Positions 10,318-22,351 of a stretch of DNA of 34,487 nucleotides are shown here, piece by piece. Position numbers and translations under genes: made by a program. Origin of the DNA: Byssochlamys sp. IMV 00236 (lineage: Eukaryota > Ascomycota > Eurotiomycetes > Eurotiales > Thermoascaceae); NCBI GenBank assembly GCA_001931875.2, contig MSJH02000207.1, forward strand, positions 1 to 34,487, written 5' to 3'. Below the pieces are notes generated by a model. It was not told the origin of the DNA. It worked only from the letters and a program-made list of their open reading frames with translations, and ran no database searches. Within the stretch, counting starts at the first letter, position 1. The number at the start of each line of letters is the position of its first letter.

Positions 10318-11334
10318 ATGTATCAAGACGAGAAACTACCGCCTTCAAATTATGCAATCATAAGGTGGTTTGGGTTTGATCAATTCATTCCCGAAGCGAC
10401 AGTAACCTCTTACTGGATGTCTTCAAAGGCATTTTTCATCATTCGCTTCATCATCACCCTTTATTCTACCATTGTCATTTGGACATATATTGGAGTGACA
10501 GGGCCATATATGAAGTACTTTTTCGACATGTTCACTCACTTAACCTTCATCGGTCTCCATGCATACTTGGTTGTAAGCACAGCCTTCTTGTATTTGATGA
10601 AATTATTTAATATTACATATAGACCTCCACTGTATACCACTTTCGATACTTGCATTCAAAAAGCTTAGATTTCTACTTTAATCAATTCACCATTCTTAAT
10701 TATCTTTATGTTTACCTCTATCACACCGTGATCACTTTCAAGTAAGCTATTCTTTGCTCTACAGCCATCTTTTCTCTAATATATATAATATAGCATTGTC
10801 ACACCTGTTGTTTATTGGAGCATTCTACACGGCTCAGCAAGTAATGTTTTTTTTTTTTAAAAAATGTAAGGATTTAGCTCACCTGCCTTTGTTCCACAAT
10901 AGCATCTGGTGTTTCTGCCTGGATAAACACCTCAGTCCACGGCGTTTCATTTTTCCTCATGATCTTTGATGTCATTCTCGGCAGACAAAAAGTGTTCATT
11001 CGTATGATCCTGCCTGTCTTGTTTACCGTGATCCTGTACATGTGTATGACATTCATCATTCATGTCACGTAAGTATATAATAAGCAAACAAAGACAAAGA
11101 TTTAACCTTTTTAACAGTCAAGGATTTTGGGTATATCCATTTTTGGATTGGAGTCAGGGTGGACGCGCAGCAATATGGTATGTTGCTGTAGGCTTAATTG
11201 TCGTTGCCTCCTTTTTCATTCAATGGTTGATTCACTTTGTTCGTGATTTTGTTGCTCGAAAGACAGGCAAACAAGGGCATGCAGGTCAAGTGGATGCTCA
11301 GAGTAAGCTAGAAACTTCACTAGAGGAAGCTTAA
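10318..11334 (+). CDS. AIG1/FAR-17a-like (rolling-stone-like) multi-pass membrane protein
   Basis: Five exons (10318-10572, 10623-10741, 10794-10840, 10903-11068, 11118-11334) give 267 aa. About six hydrophobic segments are visible: 37-57, 68-85, 104-140 (ITFNIVTPVVYWS), 152-163, 172-192 and 210-230, with the WSQGGRAAIWYVAVGLIVV block near the C-terminus and a polar cytosolic tail. This arrangement resembles the AIG1/ADTRP (FAR-17a) family, which in animals are membrane threonine hydrolases of fatty-acid esters. Candidate catalytic residues are Thr76 (HLTFIG) and His153 (SVHGV). That pairing is my inference. Rolling-stone-type proteins are the alternative. The third exon is only 47 nt. Confidence 0.75.
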
Positions 11335-11516
11335 GGCATAAACATGTTGTAACCATGTATTTTTATTTTTTATATATACACACATATGTATATATATATA
11401 TATATATATGTACAAGTCTCTTTGTTGTGTACTTTTATCGCATGAGCCCTGAATAGCCATTATCAACATAAGCGTTATCATTACTACTATTACTATTGTT
11501 ACTATTATTATTATTG
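11335..11516. other. convergent 3' spacer with TA microsatellite
   Basis: A 182-bp spacer between two convergent stops. It contains an AT-dinucleotide repeat (about 11373-11409) and a TTA/TTG trinucleotide-like run (about 11475-11520). Confidence 0.6.
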
Positions 11517-14500
11517 TTATTGCCTATTTATATGCTGATCTGGTAATAAATAAGCCATCCATTCATCCAATTCCATACTGCTGGGCATTGCCCAAAAAGG
11601 GTTATCTGGTCTGTTTCTAAACGTTGTCATCGGTGATTGTTGATGATGTTGAGTTGACATGACAGGGTTGTACTGTGTATTGCTCATAATAAGTGAAGGT
11701 GAGCCTAATAATAAGCTATCTGCTGCATTAAACGACATACTATTCATTGGCTGCTGATACTGCATCATAGCACTATGATTACTACTACCGCCATTAGATA
11801 TGGGCAATCCATTCATTGCTGCCTGTTCATATTGTGGTAGATTAAACTGCCTTAATGAAAATGGATCTGTTTCTAGCAATAAGTTTGGGGCTGCTGGCTG
11901 TTGCTGGTGTTGTTGCTGCTGATTATAATGAAGGCCATTAATCCAGTCATCTGCTGATGAACATGACTGACTTGACGGTATGCATCCTTCAGTATCAGAG
12001 AGCATGGTGATTGAGCTACCAGGATTAGGCGATGTTCCAGAAGGAGAAGAACAAAGAGCAAGATGTTGATTCGCCGGCTCTTGATCAAATGCTTCCCGTG
12101 GCCCTTTTTTCTTTCGCTTTCGGTCAGGTTTAGTCGCATGTTTATCTTGTTGTATATCAATTCCACGCGCCTTTGCTAGTTCAAGAAGCAAACCATGAAG
12201 TTTAGAAGCGTTAATGGACACCTTGGCGAGCCTTTCAACAACGCAGACAGCCTTTGCCAAATTTGATTTTGCAGCCTCTGCAGTATCACGATCTTTGTTG
12301 GTAGCATTGTAAATGTGAATCAACGAAGCTGTAAACACTGGGTATATGGCAAAGTTCCAAGAGACAAGTAAAAAATCTCGGTAATGCATCTTTTCGGCAA
12401 CCTCTATACAACATGTCGCTGCGTTTGTACATATATTCAGAGAAGACTGCGACGAACGATTGTCTTCATCATTCTCAATAAAGGGTCGGTGAAGAAGGAT
12501 TAAGAGTGTATAGTAACTGAGATGAATGATGGCTAAAAGACAAGATTAATTCTTTTCTCAGTGCAATAGTATCATTTTTACCTGACATAGACATAAGTGG
12601 TGCGTTTCCTTGAGCATTAGGTCTATGTGTGCTATTGGAAAACTGTAATGAGGGGGGCAAAGCCGCTCTCCATTCTGACAGAGCCCTATCCAAGTAAGTA
12701 ACAATTGCATCACTACCGTGTTCTTGGCTTTGCTTCTTGGCTAAAGGCGTATAAAGGCCCTGGAGAATTTTGCCCAAGATTTCCGAAAGCTTGGCGATTT
12801 GCACAAAGGGTTGATAAAGAGGGATGCCTTCACCTTTCACCTTCTTTGCCATATTTTTATCCAAGGATGGAAATGTCGGAATTGTCTGATCACGATCGTC
12901 CATCACTTCTTCCTGGTTTGCCAAATCTTTGGGATAGCTTTCATCACAATCCTCATCCAAGATCGTCTGAGGTTTACCCGTGGCTGCAGCAGACCATCTA
13001 TCAAGGATATAAGTTGACCACCATATTCGCTTACGCGCCTCTTTTTCGCTCTCGGGGATCGGCCATCGATCGCTTAATCGATGCAGTCCAACATGTTGTG
13101 CCTACGTTACAGTTTTAATGACATAGTGATGGCATGTTTAGTCTCCCTCCCTTACCATACGAACCGCCTAGATAAATAAATAAGAGAACTAATTGGAGAG
13201 AGATACACGACTTACCACACAATTGAGCAGCCATGAACTTGCGATCTTTTCATCCCAGCTTGCTCTGTTATTATTAGCAATGGCAATAGCTTGAATAGTT
13301 GATATGGATGGACAGTATCGATCTTTTAAAAGAGTCACTACATTCTCAAAGAGCTGCTCGGACCAGCCTTTCTTTAGTTCGATATGACTACAGTAAGGTA
13401 TTTCATCACCAAACGACTTGCAGGTTTCAATATAACGAACTGCAGCACCAAAGATAGAATTCAAAAGTGGTGCAGCGGGATACTGATCAATTTGTCCACG
13501 ATACTGCTTCAAGAAGAGCACTTTGTTGAGTACAGGCAGTACTGGATGAATATAGGCAAAGTATCTACTCTCTTTTCCTGATTAATATCAGTAGTATTAG
13601 CATTGTAAACATCTTACACTTTCAGCAAGGCGTCACTTGTCGTTTTATCAACACCAGTCGCTCTGTATATCCAATCATTGATGCCCTTTATACTTTCTCC
13701 AGGATTCAATGCACCAAGGCGCTGAAGTAACTGCTGATTTGATATATTAGGGCTAAGTTCATACTCAAACATACTGTCACCCAATCGCTTAAATCTCCTT
13801 CCGAGCCGGTCATTGTTCACATCAATTTTTCGTAGCATTTTAGGTAATGAGCTAAGTTCGCATACGTATCGCATGCTTCCTTCCGAGGCTATCGATAACA
13901 ATTCGACTGGTATTGTATATTCTTGACCGTTGTCTTCCTTGAGGGTGATCACATTTTCAGTTGGGTCTTTGCTAAACGCTTCATCTTCACTATCTCGTCG
14001 TGTAACCCGTTCGGCACCTGGGGGGCTCGTATCACTGGATGCATGACTCTTCTCAGGGGGAGGTATACTGTCAGTCTTTTTTTGTGCCAATTCGTCCAAC
14101 ATGGTCTCCATCTTTTTCAATCTAGTTTCCAATACTTCAACATAGCTGAGAGGGCAATATATTAGTTTTTATCTTATCAAGTATATATAACTTATTTTAC
14201 CCTTTAGGTGGTCCACGTTTTTTCGCCCTATAGAATGTCAATATGGGTTTACATGATCATTGTTCTTATTTACGTGTGATTAAATGTGCATTCATAATGC
14301 GCACTTTGGCAATATTTGCATTTATCAGCGAGACCAGTTGGTTCACATTTTATCTTTTTTCGTCTACATACATCACTAAATGGTATATGCTGTATAAATA
14401 AGGGTATGAAAAATTAAACATTATATGTACCATGCTCTACTTGTACGTTTGCGTTTATTTGGATGATCGTCCGGTTTCCCTGGCAACTGCATTGGATAAT

Positions 14501-14609
14501 ACATTGGATACGGATAAGGTTGTATTGGTCTTAACGGTGGCAGATTATATGTTGGACTTCGCTGATAATCTGATGACACTATTCTATGATGAGAGTATGA
14601 ATGATCCAT
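11517..14609 (-). CDS. Zn2Cys6 transcription factor with fungal-specific TF domain
   Basis: Eight exons on the minus strand (14609-14431, 14375-14274, 14227-14201, 14145-13618, 13564-13216, 13167-13156, 13101-12582, 12532-11517) give 910 aa. The Zn2Cys6 binuclear cluster has spacing CX2CX6CX8CX2CX6C (Cys 60, 63, 70, 79, 82, 89), preceded by NKRKRTSRA and followed by KKRGPPKGYVEVLE, the standard linker and start of a dimerisation coil. The fungal-specific TF domain (about 280-620) includes YFAYIHPVLPV, CVAVRMAQHVGLHRLSDRW and EARKRIWWSTYILDRW. The C-terminal 200 residues are rich in Gln, Asn, Ser and Met, probably an activation region. Exons of 27 and 12 nt are needed to keep these motifs. Target genes cannot be inferred. 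The start lies about 110 bp from a transposon end. Confidence 0.9.
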
Positions 14610-14721
14610 TCTAGCTGGAATAACAGAGAAAGAGAGAGAAAAGTGTGTGTGTGTATGTGTATGTGTTTAAAGAAGAAATTAATGACTAAAAAATTTGTTC
14701 CATGCACTTTTTCCGAAATTA
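14610..14721. other. regulator 5' flank with GT microsatellite
   Basis: A 112-bp remainder of the regulator promoter, containing GA-rich and GTGTGTGTATGTGTATGTGT-like repeats (about 14625-14668). The transposon starts at about 14722. Confidence 0.5.
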
Positions 14722-16090
14722 TTGGCACACTTTAAAAAAAAAAAAAAAAACACAAGCACACTTTGATATATTTTTTTTGGTACTCTTAATTTAAATTCAG
14801 CACAAATAGAAATCTTTTTTGGCACGGATTATTTGGCACAAAATGCGCCAAATTTAAGAAGCTGAGTTGCGGCAGAAGCCCTTTAAGTCACTGAGAAGCA
14901 CCCTATTGCAAGCTTCAGAGATTCTACTGGTTAGAGTTTCATTATCCAGAAGCTTTTCTCTCTTCAATTTGCTCTTAACAACGGACCAAAATTGTTCAAT
15001 TGGATTTAATTCAGGTGAATAAGGTGGAAGATAGACACATCCATAATCACGTCTTACTATATATTTTTCAATATCTTCCGCTGTATGGATTGGTGCATTA
15101 TCCATCACAATGTAATTGCCTTTGAATTCCTCATGTTTATCCAAGATATCTAATGTACTTGCAATAAAATTAAAATAGTATCCAGTAACTGTGCCTATTG
15201 TTCTTCTTGCTGCAGCTCCATTTACTTTTCTCTTCTTTGAAGATACCATTGGTCTTCTTACTTTGATATTAACAACATCATATGGGAATATAGCACCCAA
15301 TATGGTGGTTGTTTTAGCTCTTGTTGTAGGCTGAATAACTTCAGCTCGAGTTCCTTTCTTTGATCAAGCCATGGTTCTTTTTAGGTTTATATGAAAAACA
15401 GATTCATCAACAAGCATGCAGTTGCTTTCGTGATCCATATCACTTTCATTCCACTTTTGAGCCCAAGTATATCTCTTTTCAATACTTTCAGGAGAATTTC
15501 TTTCTATTGAATGAAAGTATGCTTTTTTGAGAGTCAAAGCACGTTTCTCAGTCATAAATCTATGAACTGCGCTCTTCGAGACTTTCAAGTCTTTAAGCTC
15601 ATTAGTGAGGCTTTCCATAGCTTGATCCAGAGTTGCGGAAGGGAAGTCTTTATACTCCCACCCAAGAAAAGCTTGATGTTCGTCATTTAAAGTGGCAGGT
15701 CTTCCGGCTTTGACTTTACCTTCATTGGAAGCATTCTCCTCAGATTCTTTTTGATCTTTTTCAAACCAGCTGTAAGTAGTGTGACGAGAGATATTTAGCT
15801 ATTTTCCTGCTGTCAAGCCTTTCTCATATATCAAATAAAAGAAGTGCTCCTTGATATCATCACCATAAACTCTGTAGGTTCCTTTTTTAACTTTCTTCTT
15901 GGAGAGTACTTCATCTTTTTGAATATCGGAACTGACCTTTTGCTCGCGTTCAGGTGGTTTAAGGTATAAATATTCATCAAAATTAGTAACGCTATCCAAA
16001 GGATATTGTTTCTCGTCAGCTTCCAAAGATATAAATATAAAAAAGTGTGTAAAGGAGGAATTGAAACTCCAAGGAAGAAATAAGTGTGCT
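14722..16090 (-). mobile_element. Tc1/mariner-type DNA transposon, inactive copy
   Basis: A transposase pseudogene is enclosed by short inverted ends. The left end reads TTGGCACACTTT and the right end, reverse complemented, TTAGCACACTTA. About 34 bp further in on each side there is a second CACACTT copy (14754-14763 and around 16044-16050, inverted), which resembles the IR/DR arrangement of some Tc1 elements. A left TA (14720-14721) is present, but the matching right TA is not clear, so the exact ends carry a few bases of uncertainty. The element lies in the divergent promoter between the Zn2Cys6 gene and ALG5. Confidence 0.8.
14854..16026 (-). pseudogene. Tc1/mariner DD34E transposase with two nonsense codons
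   Basis: One uninterrupted frame of 391 codons on the minus strand carries two stops: TAG at 15801-15799, replacing a probable Gln in the helix-turn-helix (EKGLTAGK then LNISRHTTYSWF), and TGA at 15366-15364, replacing a probable Trp (NLKRTMA then SKKGTRAEV). Catalytic residues remain: first Asp in MLVDESVFH, second in IVMDNAPIH, and Glu in SPELNPIEQFW, with 34 residues between the second Asp and the Glu (DD34E). Both stops can arise by a single C:G to T:A transition and there are no frameshifts, so inactivation looks recent. The N-terminus (MEADEKQYPLDS) is chosen as the first Met in frame. Confidence 0.9.
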
Positions 16091-16234
16091 AAAATTTAAT
16101 TGGCCAGCCTAAAGAGCTTAAAACACGTTTTGATTTAAATTAAGCTCTTCTCTTTCTCTCTTTCTTGTTCTTGGCGGTCAAGTACACACACACAGATAGA
16201 GGACATACACATATATATACATAAAAATCACACT
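16091..16234. promoter_or_regulatory. ALG5 5' flank
   Basis: A 144-bp flank from the transposon to the ALG5 ATG, with a CTCTTTCTCTCTTTCTTG pyrimidine tract (about 16147-16171), a CA repeat and a short TA repeat. Confidence 0.4.
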
Positions 16235-17284
16235 ATGTCTCTGCTAGACGCCATCTCTATTCTCCTGGTTACTATTATATCTATTGTAAGTTTTATTAAT
16301 ATATATAAACAGTAGTTTAATATAAAAGCATAGATAATTGGTTTTCTTTTATTATTTTCACCTAAACCAAGGCCAAGAACAGAAAACGAAACATATTATC
16401 GAGATGCGTCATCAGAGAAGAGAAAGCCCTTACCGGATTTATTCGATGAGCCTTCTGTCAAGTTATCCTGTATTGTACCTGCATATGATGAAAGTAAACG
16501 ACTACCAAAGATGTTGAAGGAAACAGTTGAGTTTTTAGAGCAAAAGAAAGAGATGGACAAGGATTATAGTTATGAGATCATTATTGTGGATGATGGAAGT
16601 CGAGATAATACTATTGAGGTAGCCATGGGTTTTGCAAAGAAATATCCGCATGTTGATATTCGTATTCTTGCCATGGAGAAAAATCGAGGGAAAGGAGGAG
16701 CAGTAACTCAGGTAATAAGATGATATATATATATACATATATATATAATATGCTAATGACCCTTGAAGGGAATCTTGGGTTGTCGTGGTGAACTTTGTCT
16801 GATGGTAGATGCTGATGGTGCAACTAAATTCTCCGATCTTGATAAGCTACTTGAAGAACTTGCTCACATTCAAAAGGATGATTATGCTGTTGTTGTCGGA
16901 TCAAGGTCTCATCTTGTATCTACTGAAGCTGTTGTCAAGAGATCATTCATTCGTAACTTGCTGATGAGAGGCTTTCATCTACTGGTCTATATTCTCGGCA
17001 TTCGCGGAATTGAAGATACTCAATGTGGTTTCAAGCTATTCACACGTAAATCAGCACAAATCATATTCCCCAATATGCACGTCGAACGATGGATCTTTGA
17101 CATTGAGTGTCTCATCATTGCTCAGCAACAAAATATTCCTATTGCAGAAGTGCAAGTGACATGGCATGAAATTGACGGTTCAAAAGTCAATCTGATGGTC
17201 GATTCTATAAAGATGGCAGTTGACCTGTTATTGATTAGACTTAATTACATCTTGGGTTTTTGGACTGTCCGAAAGAAAAAATAA
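16235..17284 (+). CDS. ALG5: dolichyl-phosphate beta-glucosyltransferase
   Basis: Three exons (16235-16285, 16334-16711, 16769-17284) give 314 aa, close to yeast Alg5 (334). ALG5 moves glucose from UDP-glucose to dolichyl phosphate on the cytosolic face of the ER; Dol-P-Glc then caps the N-glycan precursor. An N-terminal membrane anchor (residues 5-28) is followed by a GT2 fold: [37 protein letters not shown] across the second splice, and the DxD motif in [10 protein letters not shown]. The ALG5-type signatures DTQCGFKLF and RWIFDIE are present, and the C-terminus ends in basic residues. The stop codon is only 25 nt before the PMS1 start. Confidence 0.95.
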
Positions 17285-17309
17285 ATCTTTCTTTTTACAA
17301 AAAAAAAAA

Positions 17310-19984
17310 ATGATAATTAGTGCTATTGATAAGCAGTCAGTGCACAGAATCTGTTCTGGACAAGTTGTGCTTGATTTGGCAACTGCAGTAAAGGAGTTGG
17401 TTGAGAACAGTATTGATGCTGGTGCCAGTTGTATTGGTAATAAAGCGAGAAAAAAAAAAAAGAAAGAAAACGTCATGTTAATATTGCATCAGACATCAAA
17501 TTTAAGGATTATGGAGTTGAAGGCATCGAAGTCAGTGATGACGGATCTGGCATTGATCCTGTTAATTATGAAACATTGGCGTTAAAGCACTATACTTCCA
17601 AGATTAGTCAGTTCGAAGATCTCGAGAAAGTTGCAACATTTGGATTCCGAGGAGAAGCAATCAGTTCACTATGTGCACTTTCACAATTGATTGTGATCAC
17701 AGCTACTAAAGAACAAGCACCTATGGGCATGAAGCTAGAATATGACGATAATGGAAAGTTGAAATCAAAGACACCTATTGCTCGCTCAGTAAGTTGCTTG
17801 TAAAAGAAAAAGTAAATGAATAACACATATCCTAGACTGGAACAACTGTTCAATTAACAAACATATTTCATTCACTGCCTGTCAGACAAAAGGAATTTAA
17901 AAGAAACTGCAAAAAAGAATATGGAAAGGCATTGGCCATTCTACAAGCTTATTCTATTATATCCTGCAACATTAAAATTTCAGTGTTTAATCAATCAGGC
18001 AACAAGTAAGAAGACAACTTTCAAAAAAAAAAAAAAAAAAAGGACTAATATAGGATAGACCGAGTACAAAAGTGATGTCTACAAACAAGAATAGAGACAT
18101 GAGAGACAATATGTCGAATATATTTGGATCAAAGATCGTTTCCCAGATCACTCCTTTTGAGATAAGCCTCGAGAGTCTTTTAGGGCAAGGTTCTGTCGAA
18201 GGATTCATATCCAGACCAGAGTGGGGGTTGGGCAGAAGTAGTTCAGATCGTCAATACTTTTATGTGAATGGTAGACCATGTATATTACCAAAGGTAAACA
18301 ACATTCGTTCTGTGGTATGTCGAACTATAACTTTTTTTTTTTGTAAAAGATGGCCAAAGCCCTGAATGAAATCTATCGTTCGTTTATTACAAACCAATAC
18401 CCATTTATTGTTGCTAATTTCAAAATACCAACTGATGTTTATGATGTGAACGTGAGCCCTGACAAACGAACGATCTTTATCCATGAAGAAAACAAGATTG
18501 CCGAGATAATCATGGAACAACTAAAAGGTTTTTTGGAACCTAGTCGATCGACGTTCCAAACAAATGATTTGACAACGACAGAAGAAGAGACTGTTACAAC
18601 AACAACCATGCCAAAGGTGTCGCTACAATCGTTTGCATTGGCTAGCGGGAGCCACTATCGACCCAAGAGTATGTATGATACCAACCTTGGCAAGCGAAAT
18701 TATACCAAGACAACTACTAGTAGTGAAACAGGCAACATCAAAGATTACCTGTTAAAAAAACCAAGATTAGATGATGAAGAAGTGGATGAATTAACAGAAG
18801 AGTACGACAATCAATCAGACAAACCACCAATTATGGGGAATAACGATATACTACAAGCTTCAGAAATATCATCAGTTGCATCCATATCAAGCATATCTGA
18901 AGCTGTGACTGAACCTGATGTTATAGCCATAGATACCGCTCAGAGAAAAGTTAGTGAAATCACACTCATAAACGACATGACTCAGCCTATGGCTGTGGAT
19001 ATTCAAGAAGAACAGTCAGCTACAGATAGCTGTCAACACTTTGAACAACATAAAGACATCAGATCCTATGAGGGGCACTGGAAGACCAATGGTCGATCCA
19101 TGACTGTGACCATAAAGGACTTTGTTAATATTCCTATAAAAGAACAAACAGCGCCTATAGACAACAGATCAGATGACTTCCTAATAGATGCTAGTATTCA
19201 AAACGTTCAAGACAATAACAAAGCAACGGAGGCCCTAAACCGAGTTATCCATAAGTCGGATTTTGCAAGGATGAAAGTGCTTGGACAGTTCAACCTTGGC
19301 TTTGTGATTGCTTCACTAGATGATCAAGACCTCTATATTATTGATCAACATGCGTCTGATGAAAAGTACAACTTTGAGACTTTACAAAAGACAGTACGAG
19401 TTGATAGTCAAAAGCTAATAAGGCAAGTGTTGCAAAATAGGCCCCTCCTTGTTTATCCCAAAGCTAATGATATATCCATAGTCCACAAATTCTTGATCTC
19501 AGTGCTGCTGAAGAGCTTGTCGTCATGGATCATTTGGATGTCTTTAAAGCGAATGGGTTTGATATTGAAGTATTGCCTGATAATGAACCGACGAAGCGTA
19601 TACGTGTTTTATCACAGCCAGTGACAAAGAGAGCAATGTTGGATAAGAAGGATATAAGCGAAATTATCCATTTGTTGAGCGAGCATCCTGATGAGATGGT
19701 TCGATGTAGCCGAAATAGAGCCATCTTTGCCTCAATGGCTTGTCATAAGGCGGTGAGGATAGGACAGTCTTTGACAAAGAACAAGATGACAACGGTAAGG
19801 ATGAGTTGTAGATAAAACAATTGTTGTTTACCATTTGTTATAGATTATAAGACACATGGGTGAAATTGACCAGCCATGGAATTGCCCACATGGTCGTCCA
19901 ACTATGCGTCATTTGCTAAGTCTTTCCCAGTTGAAGCAAACGAGAAAACGAGAGTTTAGCTTCAAGGGAACGATGTTTTGTTGA
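17310..19984 (+). CDS. PMS1: PMS1/PMS2-type MutL homologue, mismatch-repair endonuclease
   Basis: Seven exons (17310-17436, 17493-17788, 17836-18005, 18059-18293, 18350-19422, 19482-19794, 19844-19984) give 784 aa. With MLH1 this protein forms MutL-alpha, the nicking endonuclease of nuclear mismatch repair. GHKL ATPase motifs are at the N-terminus: [11 protein letters not shown] (29-39), SDDGSGI (57-63) and GFRGEAISS (93-101). A long acidic/Ser-Thr-rich linker follows. The endonuclease motif [12 protein letters not shown] starts near 608 and the zinc-site motif CPHGRPT is near the end, so metal-dependent nicking should be intact. Intron 5 uses a GC donor (AG then GCAAGT); splicing there restores [17 protein letters not shown] 17310 gives [16 protein letters not shown] directly after four residues. 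Its stop is 2 nt from the opposing GGTase stop. Confidence 0.95.
19423..19481 (+). other. GC-AG intron in PMS1
   Basis: The donor is AG followed by GCAAGT, the canonical sequence for GC-AG introns, and the acceptor is CCATAG. No GT donor in the right phase rejoins the conserved flanking protein, and reading through shifts out of the MutL frame soon after. Confidence 0.8.
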
Positions 19985-19986
19985 TT

Positions 19987-21332
<1,346 letters not shown>

Positions 21333-22351
21333 CCTTAACAAAAAGAGAAACGAAAAAATAAAAAGGGACAATCGGACTTTCTTTATTTGGTCAGTTTGGA
21401 AACAGATGAAAAAAAGGTGCCACTGCAGTAACAACAATCAATCTCGGTTCATTATTTATGGTTATTCCCTTTTGGGCATGATAAACGACCCGTTGTTTGT
21501 TAAAAGAAGGACTATTTTAATCGCTTATTAATCCAAGGGAACTTGTGCTTATTAACGAAACCTATGGATGAGTGGCACCCAGTACTTATTTTAGTAATTT
21601 TAAGGTTATAGAAAGAGAGAAAGAGAGGCACTCTGTCCAAAAATTGGGTGTGGTGCCTCTTCGTTACATTCCATGGGATAAAGTGCTCTAAACACATGAA
21701 ATGAAAGAAAATGTATTAAAAAGACTTTATCATCTTTGAATTTTATTCATTATATATAGATTGACTTGCTTAAATGGGGGGAACTTCGCGTGTGTCCTTC
21801 CCTCCAAATGATTCTAATCACTCATTTATGAAAGAAACACGCCATCATTTACCTTAATATATAATTGATGTATGCCTTTATATATCTGAAACCACACAAA
21901 TATCAATTCTACCATTCCCTTTTTTAAACATCCTATTGACATATAATCTCCACTTCATAAACATGACACACATACACACACCCAAAAGGAGGGACTCCTT
22001 TGAGTAATAAAATCAATTCATATAAACCTTACTCCTTATCTTCTAAAGAGAAGGGAGACTTATAGACATATCTTGTACGGAGCTCAAATGTGATTAAACA
22101 GAAGGAAAAAAAAAAGCGTGACGTGCATAAATGGGAAACTATTTCGCCCTTAAAAAATTTGGCGAGGTCTGTTTCCTTTAATAAATAAAAGCACACAATT
22201 TTCTTTTTTCTTTTCTTTTCTTTCTTTCTTGTTGCTTGTTGCTGTTGTTTGTAAGTTCAAGGGGATTGTAGTCTTTATTTTTTCTTACTAACTTTACTTA
22301 GCATATTCTTACATCTTCTTCATTCTTTTTTAATATACATTCAATTACAAC
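21333..22351. promoter_or_regulatory. 1-kb divergent region between GGTase-I beta and beta-tubulin
   Basis: No credible gene was seen. The tubulin side has a long pyrimidine tract (about 22199-22232, TTCTTTTTTCTTTTCTTTTC-like) and a second T/C-rich tract before the ATG, the expected pattern for a strong promoter. A possible hairpin with GAGGCAC and GTGCCTC arms lies near 21627-21661. Several CA repeats occur near 21966-21983. Confidence 0.45.

Noticed and set aside
11373..11409. AT repeat as a possible origin or CRISPR-like array
   Set aside because: It is a simple dinucleotide microsatellite with no spacers; CRISPR is not expected in a eukaryotic nuclear sequence.
15799..16026. Three separate transposase genes at 14854-16026
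   Set aside because: They are all in one frame interrupted by two single nonsense codons, so they are one pseudogene.
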